Origin: an uncultured Treponema sp. | GTDB lineage: Bacteria; Spirochaetota; Spirochaetia; Treponematales; Treponemataceae | Reading direction: 5' to 3' | Assembly: GCA_947165795.1 (NCBI GenBank) | Contig: CAMVBP010000016.1 | Coordinates: forward strand, 1 to 16,424 | Length of the DNA stretch: 16,424 nucleotides | Program-made: the position numbers and the translations under genes | Part shown: piece after piece, positions 1 through 6,863 of the stretch | Layout: each line of letters begins with the position of its first letter | Position numbering within the stretch: position 1 is the first letter of the stretch | The notes under the pieces: model-generated | The model's database searches: none | Seen by the model: the letters and a program-made list of their open reading frames with translations, nothing else | Told to the model about the DNA's origin: nothing

Positions 1-130
1 AAGGCTCTTCTTCCTCTTTTTCTTTTTTTGGTGAAGGTAAATTATTTAATTTATCCTTTGGTTCTTCTTCTTTTTCTTCTGAATCTGATTTTTCTTTCTC
101 TTTTTCTGGTTTTAGGATTTTTGTTTTCAT
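1..130 (-). other. Possible antisense coding start, Pro/Glu/Lys-rich, running off the left edge
   Basis: The - strand reads open from an ATG at 130 to the window edge. It would encode a charged low-complexity peptide beginning MKTKILKPEKEKEKSDSEEK and continuing with Glu, Lys and Pro, like a linker or the start of a divergent gene. It overlaps the hydrophobic leader of the hydrolase. No convincing ribosome site precedes ATG 130, and the frame is also open upstream into the hydrolase gene. It may be only the complement of a CTT/TTT-rich leader. I list it as an alternative reading, not a called gene. Confidence 0.2.
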
Positions 131-1164
131 CCTGCGCATACCGCGATGAAATGGATGCCGTAAAATCAATGAAGCAGATTGATGACGGTGTTTTTTATTT
201 AGAGTTTGAAGGCGATTATGGCCTTGATGAATATCTTTCTAACGGCGGTGGGAAATCTGTTGGAGATTTAATTAACTTCATTACTAAGTCTCTTAAAAAA
301 GGAACCTGGTCTTCACCAAGAAATAAATCTGAATCCGAAGTAAAGATTTCTTTAGGAGATTTTGGCTGTGCTTCTCTTTCTGCTAAAAATGCAGATTCCT
401 GCGGCGGAATGATTTTTGGAAGAAACTACGACTGGAATGACTGTTCAATTATGATTGTTCACACAAAACCAACTAACGGCTACGAATCAATTTCTACCTG
501 CTGTCTTTCTCATCTTGGAATTAACCGTGACTGGGAACCAAGCTACAAGTTTCCTGCCGATGCCGTTGCGCTTGGAATTATTTATGTGCCAATGGATGGT
601 ATGAATGAAAAAGGTTTATACATTGCAGATTTAATGGCAGGAGACAGAGAAACAACTGCTCAGGAACGCGGAAAAATAAGTGTTACAACAACCGACGCAA
701 TCCGTCTTATTCTGGATAGAGCCGCAACTGTTGATGAAGCAATTGAAATTCTTGAAAATCACGACATGCATTCTGTAATTGGAGCTGCACACCATTTTGC
801 AATTGCAGATAACACTGGAAAAAGTGTTGTAGTTGAATGGGCAGATAACGAAATGTATGTAACAGAAACTCCTGTTCTTACAAATCACTATACTGCCGAT
901 TCACCAAAAAAGGATGACGGAATTAATGAACAGGCTGGTAATTCAAGACTTCGTTTTGGAATATTAAAGGACACCTGCGAAGCTTTACAGTACAAATTGA
1001 ATACAAGCGATGTTCGAGATGCTTTAAAATCTGTTCATGCAAGCCAGTATAGTAAAAGTGGCGAAGAATTAACTGCTTGGAGTGCAGTTTTTGAACCAAA
1101 TAAGAGAAAAGTAGTCTATTATTTTAGGGAAAATTATGATAAACCTATTATAGTGGAATTTTAG
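28..1164 (+). CDS. Linear amide C-N hydrolase (choloylglycine hydrolase / penicillin acylase type), exported
   Basis: Predicted Ntn-fold amidase that would cleave a linear amide such as a conjugated bile acid, N-acyl amino acid or penicillin V-like compound; the substrate cannot be read from sequence. Cys114 (in FGCASL) is the likely nucleophile, exposed by autocleavage. Arg132 and Asp135 (in GRNYDW) keep the R-x-x-D spacing of the family. Also visible are GMNEKGL at 191-197, LTNHY at 284-288 (Asn286) and an Arg in NSRLRF at 305-310. Residues 1-35 are a hydrophobic leader ending in a relaxed lipobox (LFSSC, Cys36), so it is probably a lipoprotein. The start is unsure: TTG at 28 lacks a ribosome site and the frame is open to base 1, so the true start may lie outside the window. 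The stop abuts the LytTR start, implying one operon. The family is confident; the leader is odd (see findings). Confidence 0.85.
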   Translation: MVKVNYLIYPLVLLLFLLNLIFLSLFLVLGFLFSSCAYRDEMDAVKSMKQIDDGVFYLEFEGDYGLDEYLSNGGGKSVGDLINFITKSLKKGTWSSPRNKSESEVKISLGDFGCASLSAKNADSCGGMIFGRNYDWNDCSIMIVHTKPTNGYESISTCCLSHLGINRDWEPSYKFPADAVALGIIYVPMDGMNEKGLYIADLMAGDRETTAQERGKISVTTTDAIRLILDRAATVDEAIEILENHDMHSVIGAAHHFAIADNTGKSVVVEWADNEMYVTETPVLTNHYTADSPKKDDGINEQAGNSRLRFGILKDTCEALQYKLNTSDVRDALKSVHASQYSKSGEELTAWSAVFEPNKRKVVYYFRENYDKPIIVEF

Positions 1165-1602
1165 ATGAAGATTACTATTTTAGACAAAAAACCGGATGAA
1201 GAAGACGAAATTATTGTAAAGTGCGAATTTCTGGATGAAGGAATTACCAGACTGCTGAATCAACTGAAAAACGGAAATTCAAAAATCAACTTTTACAAAA
1301 ACAATCAGATTCATCTGGTTGAAAAAAATGAAGTTTTATATTTTGAATCTGTAGACGACAAGGTTTTTGCCTACACGCTTAAAGAAGTTTTTGAAACAAA
1401 GCTGAAGCTTTATGAGCTGGAAGAAATTCTGCCTGAAAGAATTTTCTTCCGTGCCAATAAAGCTGTAATTGTGAATATTGATAAAATCGAAAGCCTTTCG
1501 CCTGCATTCAGCGGTCGTTTTGAAGCAGTTCTAAAAAACGGATACAAGGTTATTATTTCCAGAAACTATGTTCCAAAACTAAAAGAACTTCTTGAGTTTT
1601 AA
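1165..1602 (+). CDS. Stand-alone LytTR-domain DNA-binding regulator
   Basis: A 145-residue protein with a short N-terminal extension (1-40) and a LytTR domain at about 43-143. The family pattern shows in VLYFESVDDKVFAYT, then FFRANKAVIVNIDKI at 94-108, then SRNYVPKLKELL at 132-143. LytTR domains bind DNA through beta strands, normally at paired direct repeats near a promoter. There is no response-regulator receiver domain, so it is not a classical two-component regulator. Stand-alone LytTR proteins encoded beside a DUF3021 membrane protein form LytTR regulatory systems in which the membrane partner restrains the regulator. The start codon directly follows the hydrolase stop (TAGATG), indicating translational coupling. 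Its targets probably include its own operon, but the promoter is outside the window. Confidence 0.88.
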   Translation: MKITILDKKPDEEDEIIVKCEFLDEGITRLLNQLKNGNSKINFYKNNQIHLVEKNEVLYFESVDDKVFAYTLKEVFETKLKLYELEEILPERIFFRANKAVIVNIDKIESLSPAFSGRFEAVLKNGYKVIISRNYVPKLKELLEF

Positions 1603-1629
1603 TCTGCAGAAAATAGAACGGGGATTTAT

Positions 1630-2055
1630 ATGAAAGAATTAATTAATGCTTTAATTTCTATATTTACAAGAGTTGTAACTTCAATCTTTATTTTTACTTC
1701 AATTTATCTGGTTGCTTTCGTAGGATTTTCTGCAAGCTTTGATATTTTCGATATTCTTTTTATTCTGTTAATCGGATTTCTTTCTGCGGTATTCTACATT
1801 CCATTTCTTGTAGACAAATCAATTTCCAAAACAAAAATGCTGATTATGGAAATTGTTTATTTTTTAATTATAAACACAATCGTACTTGTAATCGGAAATT
1901 TTTCCGGCTGGTTCTGCTTTACACAAATTGCATCGTTCATTGCGTTCGAAGGTGTAATAGTTGCAGTGTATGCATTCGTACTTTTTATTTCGTACAAAGT
2001 AGATTCCAACACCGCAAACGAATTGAATAAAAAATTACACAATAGAAATAAATAA
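1630..2055 (+). CDS. DUF3021 family four-helix membrane protein
   Basis: A 141-residue integral membrane protein with four hydrophobic helices at about residues 11-33, 40-60, 71-90 and 98-121, then a short polar, Lys/Asn-rich C-terminal tail. This size and layout, right after a stand-alone LytTR gene, is characteristic of DUF3021 proteins. In LytTR regulatory systems the membrane protein is encoded with the LytTR regulator and keeps it inactive, so this is the likely sensor or inhibitor. The signal it senses is unknown. A CGGGG ribosome-site-like stretch (1619-1623) lies six bases before the ATG. The gap to the LytTR gene is 27 bases. Family assignment rests on size, topology and neighbourhood. 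Confidence 0.8.
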   Translation: MKELINALISIFTRVVTSIFIFTSIYLVAFVGFSASFDIFDILFILLIGFLSAVFYIPFLVDKSISKTKMLIMEIVYFLIINTIVLVIGNFSGWFCFTQIASFIAFEGVIVAVYAFVLFISYKVDSNTANELNKKLHNRNK

Positions 2056-2060
2056 AATAT

Positions 2061-2160
2061 AGGAGGGAGGAGCCCCTCCCTCGCTCCCAAGTCCTCACTC
2101 AAGGCGGTTTCGCCCCTTCGACAGGCTCAGGGATCAAAACCGCCATTCGCTCCGGTCTTG
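2061..2160. repeat. GC-rich palindromic intergenic element (REP-like)
   Basis: This 100-base stretch is far more GC-rich than its surroundings and holds two hairpins. The second pairs GGCGGTTT (2103-2110) with AAACCGCC (2137-2144), with a smaller CCCT/AGGG stem inside (2114-2117 with 2129-2132) around TCGACAGGCTC. The motif CTTCGACAGGCTCAGG resembles dispersed intergenic repeats I know from several bacterial genomes. Only one copy occurs in this window, so the repeat assignment is recollection and needs a genome search. It sits between convergent genes. Confidence 0.45.
2063..2082 (+). terminator. GC-rich hairpin after the LytTR/DUF3021 operon
   Basis: GAGGGAGG (2063-2070) pairs perfectly with CCTCCCTC (2075-2082) around a four-base loop, eight bases after the DUF3021 stop. 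No U-tract follows, so it may be a transcript-stabilising or repeat hairpin rather than an intrinsic terminator. Confidence 0.4.
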
Positions 2161-2195
2161 TCCGCTACCCTTCCTAATTCACCAGCGCCAGCGTT

Positions 2196-3398
2196 CTATT
2201 CCAAATAACCACCAAAACACCAGCCGGTTGTTCCTGCCTGCAATGGATTTCCGTCGCGGTCAGTTCCATTTACAATCTGCACCTTTACCCAGTAACTGTA
2301 AATATCATCAATAACTTCAGGTTCACCAGTTGCCAATATTTTTACCTTTGAACCTTCACCAATTGTTGTAATCACGGAACTATTCAAAGTGTCATTTTTT
2401 CTAAGGCGTAAATTTTCTTTTATTCTTTTTGTTGCACCCGCTTTAATTTCTGCACGATTATCAGAAAGTCCTACGTTTTCAAAAATAATTGAATAATCCT
2501 GCCAATCCCACCAGCGGCGGCTATCAAGTTTTCTGTATTCTTCATCGGTTAAATAAGAAAAATTCTGCTTATAAATTGCATTCAAAAAATCATCCGACAT
2601 AGATTTAAGAATTTTTTCGTGCTCCAAATCCGGATTTTCATATAAATCTCCTTCATAAACAAAGCTGGAATTTTCCGGAACAAAAACCCAGTAATAAGGA
2701 TATGGAGAAGGATAAAGATTATCTGCAAAAACATACCACGAACCTTTTTCGCCGCGTCTATTCACCTGATTTTCAATAACGCCAAAAGCCTGTGTCACAA
2801 CGCCCGGCAAAAGCACATAATTATTCGGCAGCTTATACTCATTAATTATTACATCATTCGAAACTAATAAATCAGAAGAAAAATCCGGCGCAGTATATCT
2901 TTTTGCAGTTTTCTTTAAAATAATTCTTTTAGAATATTTTATACATTTATGGCCGTCGCACAAAACTTCTTCACCATCCTGAACAATTCCGCCTTCAAGC
3001 GTATCCCAGGGAGTGCTCAGTTCGTAACGATAATTAACGTTCGGTAGTTCACCAAAACCACGCAGCTCACCATCAAATTTAATTTCTTCATCTGCAGGTT
3101 GATTATATTCCATGTCGCATACATAATGAATTTTATTTCCATCCACTTTTACAAATCCACTTGCAAGATAATAACCGCCTTCGCCATCATTATTAAAAGT
3201 AAATTCCAGCATATCATCTCTAATAGGGAAAGACAAAGGCTTAAATTCTATCCAGGAACTATCAAGCGTAAAACTTTTTCCAAACTTATTATTCAACAAA
3301 ACTTGAATTGTCTGTTCAGTCGTCTGCGAATAAATTTCGGAACTCACAAAAAACAAAACAATCGTAAGCAAAATTAAATGCACTTTTTTTAATTTCAT
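2196..3398 (-). CDS. Secreted protein with C-terminal bacterial SH3 domain
   Basis: A 400-residue exported protein. Residues 1-24 form a signal peptide (MKLKK, hydrophobic core, cleavage after IYS). The C-terminal region from about 326 to 400 has a bacterial SH3 pattern: ENLRLRKNDTLNSSVITTI, then GSKVKIL, a W-V-K-V strand and a final TGWCFGGYLE. Such domains usually bind peptidoglycan or other cell-wall ligands. The middle (30-325) contains many aromatic residues (a Trp-rich RRWWDW at 294-299) and is not recognised. A purine-rich GGGGAGAGTGGG stretch just before the ATG supports this start. It lies 18 bases downstream of the unrecognised gene at 3417-4085 and is probably co-transcribed. The SH3 call is good; the rest is unknown. 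Confidence 0.75.
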   Translation of the reverse strand: MKLKKVHLILLTIVLFFVSSEIYSQTTEQTIQVLLNNKFGKSFTLDSSWIEFKPLSFPIRDDMLEFTFNNDGEGGYYLASGFVKVDGNKIHYVCDMEYNQPADEEIKFDGELRGFGELPNVNYRYELSTPWDTLEGGIVQDGEEVLCDGHKCIKYSKRIILKKTAKRYTAPDFSSDLLVSNDVIINEYKLPNNYVLLPGVVTQAFGVIENQVNRRGEKGSWYVFADNLYPSPYPYYWVFVPENSSFVYEGDLYENPDLEHEKILKSMSDDFLNAIYKQNFSYLTDEEYRKLDSRRWWDWQDYSIIFENVGLSDNRAEIKAGATKRIKENLRLRKNDTLNSSVITTIGEGSKVKILATGEPEVIDDIYSYWVKVQIVNGTDRDGNPLQAGTTGWCFGGYLE

Positions 3399-3416
3399 AA
3401 TCCCACTCTCCCCAAA

Positions 3417-4085
3417 TTAATCTTCACGAGTAAATCCATATTCAATTAAATTTTTACCATTTTTATCTTTTCCAGGCAGAAAATCAAGCGCAATATTTTC
3501 TTTGCAAAGAATATTTTCCAAATCAAATTCCTTAAACCGCTTCAAAAATTCTTCTTCCAGATTTTTCTGCTGAGCCTCATCAAGGCTTTCAAAATTTTCC
3601 ATAGAGTTTATAAAAACATAAAATCCGCACGGAAAAAACTTTGGCTCCTCGGAAAAAGAATGACAGTAAACATGCGAAATTTTTCCGGGCAAAAGTTCAC
3701 GTAAAATTTTCACCGCCTTAGATTTATTTTTTCTTATAAACTCATTAACTTTTTTATCCGCCTCGGAATAAAAAATCATTTCAAAATCAAACTCGTCCGA
3801 CTCATGCCCAATCTTTTTACAAAAATCAAAATAATCTTTAAGCACAAATTCTTTTACAGAAAATTCCTCGCAAGTTTCCAAAAACAATTTTTGAATTTCT
3901 TCCCGATGCGCCTTAAAAAAATTTTTGCCTTCAATTACCGCAAATCCATTCTTTACGTAAACCAGAAAATTGCTGTTCTGCGGCCAGAAAACTCGTTCCA
4001 CAGAAATTTTATTTTCCTTCAAAAACGCCTTCAACTTTTCTTCCACCGCAAAAACCGCGTCATCAGAAATATAATTTTTTTCCAT
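3417..4085 (-). CDS. Uncharacterised cytoplasmic protein with KISHVYC motif
   Basis: I do not recognise the family. It is soluble, without signal peptide or membrane helix, and rich in Lys, Glu and Phe. A KISHVYC motif sits at about 135-141 from this start and the protein ends in TRED. A second protein at 13207-13851 shares KISHIFC at a similar position and ends in SRED, so they are probably divergent members of one family. The in-frame ATG at 4109 would add eight residues (MRPKRKTK). I prefer 4085 because an AAGAG ribosome-site-like stretch precedes it and the N-terminus then lines up with the relative. It is followed closely by the secreted SH3 gene, suggesting a shared transcript. Function unknown. 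Confidence 0.65.
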   Translation of the reverse strand: MEKNYISDDAVFAVEEKLKAFLKENKISVERVFWPQNSNFLVYVKNGFAVIEGKNFFKAHREEIQKLFLETCEEFSVKEFVLKDYFDFCKKIGHESDEFDFEMIFYSEADKKVNEFIRKNKSKAVKILRELLPGKISHVYCHSFSEEPKFFPCGFYVFINSMENFESLDEAQQKNLEEEFLKRFKEFDLENILCKENIALDFLPGKDKNGKNLIEYGFTRED

Positions 4086-4140
4086 TTTTGTTTTTCTCTT
4101 CGGACGCATATTAAATTTTTTTCACAGACTTTACAAGCAG

Positions 4141-4170
4141 AAAAAATAAAAAGCCTTCTGCTGCCAGAAG
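4141..4170 (-). terminator. Intrinsic terminator downstream of hipA
   Basis: Read on the - strand, CTTCTG-GCAG-CAGAAG (4170 to 4155) is a six-base-pair stem with a tetraloop, followed by GC and then TTTTTATTTTTT (4152 to 4141). It lies about 25 bases after the hipA stop and separates hipBA from the gene at 3417-4085. Confidence 0.75.
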
Positions 4171-4195
4171 AAGATGATGAATAAACGCAAGCTGT

Positions 4196-5431
4196 TTAGA
4201 GAGATATTTTTGAACTTACTACAGAATAAATTGAATCAAGGACTGATTTTGAAACTTTTTCTTCAGTCTGCAATTTTTCAAAAGCCTGGTTGCAATTGCG
4301 TCCAAAATCATCGAAGATTTTTGTGAGAACGTTGCCTTTTATATTCAAAGATTCTGCAAGTAAAGAAAAATCTTCTTTGTTTACTTTTTGAATCTCATAG
4401 TGGTTACCAATTTTCATTGAAAGCTTTTCTGTAAGGCCTGGATAAATTACTGTCGAAACGGCATCGTACAATGGGGCAAGTTCAACTGCCCTGTTATTAT
4501 AAAGAAGAGAATAATTTTTTCCGTGACTGTCGCAGTTTCCAATAATAAAATTGAAAATTACATAGCGCAGGAATTTCTGAGTTTCTAAAACAGGCATTGT
4601 ACAGTTGTCTTTGATTGCATTAAAAATATCAGTTATTCCCGGTCCGCCGTCATTCTGATATTTTGACGTGCTCATAATTCCAAGTGCCTGACAAAAATCT
4701 TCCTGATGAAGCCGCTGAATAGAATTGTCTTTTTTAATTCGGTCATATCGTTCTACTACAAAAACATCTTTTCCTGCGATATTCAATAAATCTACGTTTG
4801 GAACTGGCAGTCCAAAATTTTTTGCAAGTTTCATGCAGATATATTCGTTCTGAGCAAGTGACAAAAGAGAACCTTGTCTTGTCGGCTTTAAGATATGTGT
4901 TGAAGGAGATCCATTTATTGGCAGATACCAGTTTCCGTCGATATTTGCAAGTGCAAGTTTTTCCTGTGCGCCTGCAAGCGACAATCTTAATTTGTCATCT
5001 GCTTTTATAAGCGGGCGGGTATTCATTTTTTCAACAAATTCTTTCAGGCGATTTTCTTCAAGAGGTTCGTAATTTTCCAGATTCAAAGTGTAATTGTTTT
5101 TCGAAACAGTTTTTTCTTCTTCGGGCAAAATTGAAATAAGTCCTGCACATTCTCCACCAAGGGCTTCAAGAAGTTTTAGTGTACTTGTTTCTGAAACATG
5201 AAGGTAATCTGCAATTTTTTTACGGGAATCTTCTTCGGGAAGAAGACCAGAGAAAAAAGGAATACACTGCTTTTGGGTGAACTCTTTGTTTTGAAGAGGA
5301 AGTGAAGCAGAAAGCGAAACTGAAGTTTTTTCATTCAGATATTTTTCATCGTAAATAAATATCACACCGCGATTTTCTGTTGATTCGAGACAGCCTGCTT
5401 TTTCATTGCCATAAAATACATTGAGTTTCAT
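4196..5431 (-). CDS. hipA: HipA-like serine/threonine kinase toxin
   Basis: Type II toxin of the HipBA family; E. coli HipA phosphorylates glutamyl-tRNA synthetase and induces growth arrest. The protein is full length (411 residues, E. coli about 440) and keeps the key elements. SLAGAQEK at 151-158 carries the Ser that is autophosphorylated in E. coli HipA. Others are HILKP with Lys182, VERYDR at 226-231, HQEDFCQAL at 242-250, the catalytic IGNCDSHGKN at 297-306 (Asp301, Asn306) and the metal-binding LYDAVST with Asp323. The N-terminal subdomain is the usual HipA dimerisation region. Its ATG overlaps the hipB stop as ATGA, so translation is coupled to the antitoxin. No damage is visible, so it is probably active. 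The target substrate in this organism is unknown. Confidence 0.95.
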   Translation of the reverse strand: MKLNVFYGNEKAGCLESTENRGVIFIYDEKYLNEKTSVSLSASLPLQNKEFTQKQCIPFFSGLLPEEDSRKKIADYLHVSETSTLKLLEALGGECAGLISILPEEEKTVSKNNYTLNLENYEPLEENRLKEFVEKMNTRPLIKADDKLRLSLAGAQEKLALANIDGNWYLPINGSPSTHILKPTRQGSLLSLAQNEYICMKLAKNFGLPVPNVDLLNIAGKDVFVVERYDRIKKDNSIQRLHQEDFCQALGIMSTSKYQNDGGPGITDIFNAIKDNCTMPVLETQKFLRYVIFNFIIGNCDSHGKNYSLLYNNRAVELAPLYDAVSTVIYPGLTEKLSMKIGNHYEIQKVNKEDFSLLAESLNIKGNVLTKIFDDFGRNCNQAFEKLQTEEKVSKSVLDSIYSVVSSKISL

Positions 5432-5661
5432 TTATTGTCTCCTGTATCATCTTCGCGATTAACAACATAGAGATTTATTCCAAGCATTTCGAGGCAATGA
5501 AGAACCTTATTCATCTGCAAAGTTTCTTTGCCGTTTTCCAGTTCTGAGAAAAAGCGGGCACCTACGTTGCACATTGCGGCGGTCTCTGATTGAGTAAGTC
5601 CTAATTGTTTACGCCGCGTTTTTACGGCTTCTGAAATGGATTCAACAGAATTGATTTTCAT
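5428..5661 (-). CDS. hipB: HipB-like antitoxin, XRE-family HTH repressor
   Basis: A 77-residue Cro/cI-type helix-turn-helix protein. The HTH spans about residues 9-60, with QLGLTQSETAAMCNVGARFFSELENG split across the two recognition helices. The C-terminal tail (NREDDTGDNK) is short and polar. It should neutralise HipA and repress its own promoter. The ATG at 5661 is the only sensible start, since the next Met is residue 30, inside the HTH. No ribosome site precedes it: the 20 upstream bases hold a -10 box and half of a palindromic operator instead, so the message is predicted to be leaderless. It shares ATGA with hipA. Family identity is firm. Confidence 0.93.
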   Translation of the reverse strand: MKINSVESISEAVKTRRKQLGLTQSETAAMCNVGARFFSELENGKETLQMNKVLHCLEMLGINLYVVNREDDTGDNK

Positions 5662-5667
5662 GATTTA

Positions 5668-5696
5668 AGTATAACTTTCCCGTTCGGGAAAATCAA
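5668..5696 (-). promoter_or_regulatory. hipBA promoter (-35 TTGATT, 17-bp spacer, -10 TATACT)
   Basis: On the - strand TTGATT (5696-5691) is followed by a 17-base spacer and TATACT (5673-5668). Only six bases separate the -10 box from the hipB ATG at 5661, so the expected start of transcription is at or next to the A of the start codon. The spacer is almost entirely the operator palindrome. Confidence 0.75.
5676..5691. promoter_or_regulatory. HipB operator O1 (TTTCCCG-N2-CGGGAAA)
   Basis: TTTCCCG (5676-5682), a two-base centre TT, then CGGGAAA (5685-5691). The seven-base arms are perfect inverted repeats. It lies between the -35 and -10 boxes of hipBA, so a bound repressor would block RNA polymerase. 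That HipB binds it is inferred from position. Confidence 0.8.
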
Positions 5697-5723
5697 CAGG
5701 AAAAATGGTGTTTTGGGTGAAAA

Positions 5724-5741
5724 TTTTCCCGAACGGGAAAA
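5724..5741. promoter_or_regulatory. HipB operator O2, inverted copy of O1
   Basis: TTTTCCCG-AA-CGGGAAAA, with eight-base arms. Its core is the same 16-mer as O1 but on the opposite strand. The two centres are 49 bp apart, with O2 upstream of the -35 box, a layout suited to cooperative binding or bending by HipB/HipBA. Confidence 0.75.
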
Positions 5742-5768
5742 AAAAGGTTTTGGGATTTGTTTTAAGCA

Positions 5769-5793
5769 GGTGGTTTTGAGAGCTTCAACCACC
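5769..5793. terminator. Hairpin between the Nudix gene and hipB
   Basis: GGTGGTT (5769-5775) pairs with AACCACC (5787-5793) around an 11-base loop. It follows the Nudix stop by three bases. The T-rich run lies on the + strand side, inside the end of the Nudix gene, so as a terminator for the - strand gene it is weak. Confidence 0.35.
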
Positions 5794-5796
5794 GCA

Positions 5797-6297
5797 TTAT
5801 TTTTTTTCAGAAATAATTTTATAAACTTCCTGCAAGGCTGTAAACTCCCGGCGATACATTCCAAAAGTTTCCAGCCTTATTTTATGATAATCCTCATAAG
5901 TTCCAAAAATCTCAATTGCCTTTTTTAACGGAAGCCATTCAATAACGTAGCCGGCCTCTTCTTCGGCTTTGGTTAGATGCCTTTCGCCGGTGTCCGAAAT
6001 TAATTCACAAATAAAATAATGATTAAAATGGTGCCAGTCAGAAAAATGTTCTTCAATTTCAAGATAATATTTTACAGGCTTAACTTTTAATCCGGTTTCT
6101 TCAAGCATTTCGCGCTCGCAGCACTGTTCCAAAGATTCATCATTTTCCACACCGCCGCCAGGAATAATGTACTGCTTTGTATTTGATTCGTAACACAGTA
6201 AAACATTGTCGCCGTTTAAAAGAATTCCGCGGCACGCATGCCGGATATGTTCCGCATAGCCTTTGTAATCGTCATTTGTTAGTATAAGTTTTTTCAT
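5797..6297 (-). CDS. Nudix hydrolase
   Basis: A 166-residue cytoplasmic Nudix enzyme that would hydrolyse a nucleoside diphosphate linked to another group; the substrate is not predictable. The complete Nudix box GX5EX7REUXEEXGU spans residues 48-70: Gly48, Glu54, Arg62-Glu63, Glu66-Glu67, Gly69. It is preceded by YIIPGGGVE, the usual strand before the box. A His/Phe-rich stretch (EEHFSDWHHFNHYF at 82-95) follows and could line the active site. An AGGAAAA ribosome site lies a few bases before the ATG. It lies upstream of hipB on the same strand but is separated by 135 bases that contain the hipBA promoter, so it is likely independent of the toxin system. Confidence 0.92.
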   Translation of the reverse strand: MKKLILTNDDYKGYAEHIRHACRGILLNGDNVLLCYESNTKQYIIPGGGVENDESLEQCCEREMLEETGLKVKPVKYYLEIEEHFSDWHHFNHYFICELISDTGERHLTKAEEEAGYVIEWLPLKKAIEIFGTYEDYHKIRLETFGMYRREFTALQEVYKIISEKK

Positions 6298-6357
6298 TTA
6301 TTTTTCCTGCTTTTTTTTCATCACCTTTTTATAATTACCCGCGAAATTTCCGCTGTT

Positions 6358-6861
6358 TTATTCTTCTGAAATTATCAAATCACTGGTTCTATAAAGATTT
6401 ACCCATTTCATTGTTTTCTGAATGATTTCATCTCTATGCTCCGGCGATTCATGAACGTAATTCCAAAAGTCACCTGCGTTTTTTGTTCCCACTTCGCCTT
6501 CTACATTTTCATACATCACATTTTCAAAATATTCATCAGACATTTTATACATATCGCAAAGCATACAAATTGCAACGTCACCTTCAGTTAGCGAACACAT
6601 TAAAATTGGAATGCACCATTGTGTTTCTTTTTCTGATTTTGCCTTTTCAAATAAGAAAGTTCTGTTCGCAGTATTTTCAATTATTCTTCGATAATCTTTA
6701 TCAAGCGATTCAAGCGGCGTTACATCCATAGTCTGCAAAATTAAAAAATCTGTTACGGATTTTCTTTGAACAAATTTATTGAACACTTCTTCATCAGATT
6801 GTGTTTTGCAGGAAATCAAAAATACGCAGATTAAAAAGATAAAATATTTTTTAAATTTCAT
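6358..6861 (-). CDS. Putative lipoprotein, unknown function
   Basis: A 167-residue exported protein with a classical lipoprotein leader: MKFKKY, a hydrophobic core, and lipobox FLISC with Cys18. The mature part has no family I recognise. It is acidic and helical in appearance, with Trp83 and Trp133, and three cysteines in the CSLTEGDVAICMLC region (about 89-102). It is separated by two bases from the upstream NTF2-fold immunity-like gene and so is very probably co-translated with it. By position it could be a second envelope component of the same cassette. Reading frame and leader are convincing; the function is not known. Confidence 0.7.
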   Translation of the reverse strand: MKFKKYFIFLICVFLISCKTQSDEEVFNKFVQRKSVTDFLILQTMDVTPLESLDKDYRRIIENTANRTFLFEKAKSEKETQWCIPILMCSLTEGDVAICMLCDMYKMSDEYFENVMYENVEGEVGTKNAGDFWNYVHESPEHRDEIIQKTMKWVNLYRTSDLIISEE

Positions 6862-6863
6862 TT

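Noticed and set aside
1857..2102. - strand open frame covering the end of the DUF3021 gene and the GC-rich element
   Set aside because: Its product is the complement of a membrane protein gene, with no domain and no ribosome site.
5713..5928. + strand open frame across the hipBA operator region and the end of the Nudix gene
   Set aside because: It lacks a ribosome site and reads antisense through the firmly identified Nudix coding region and the palindromes.
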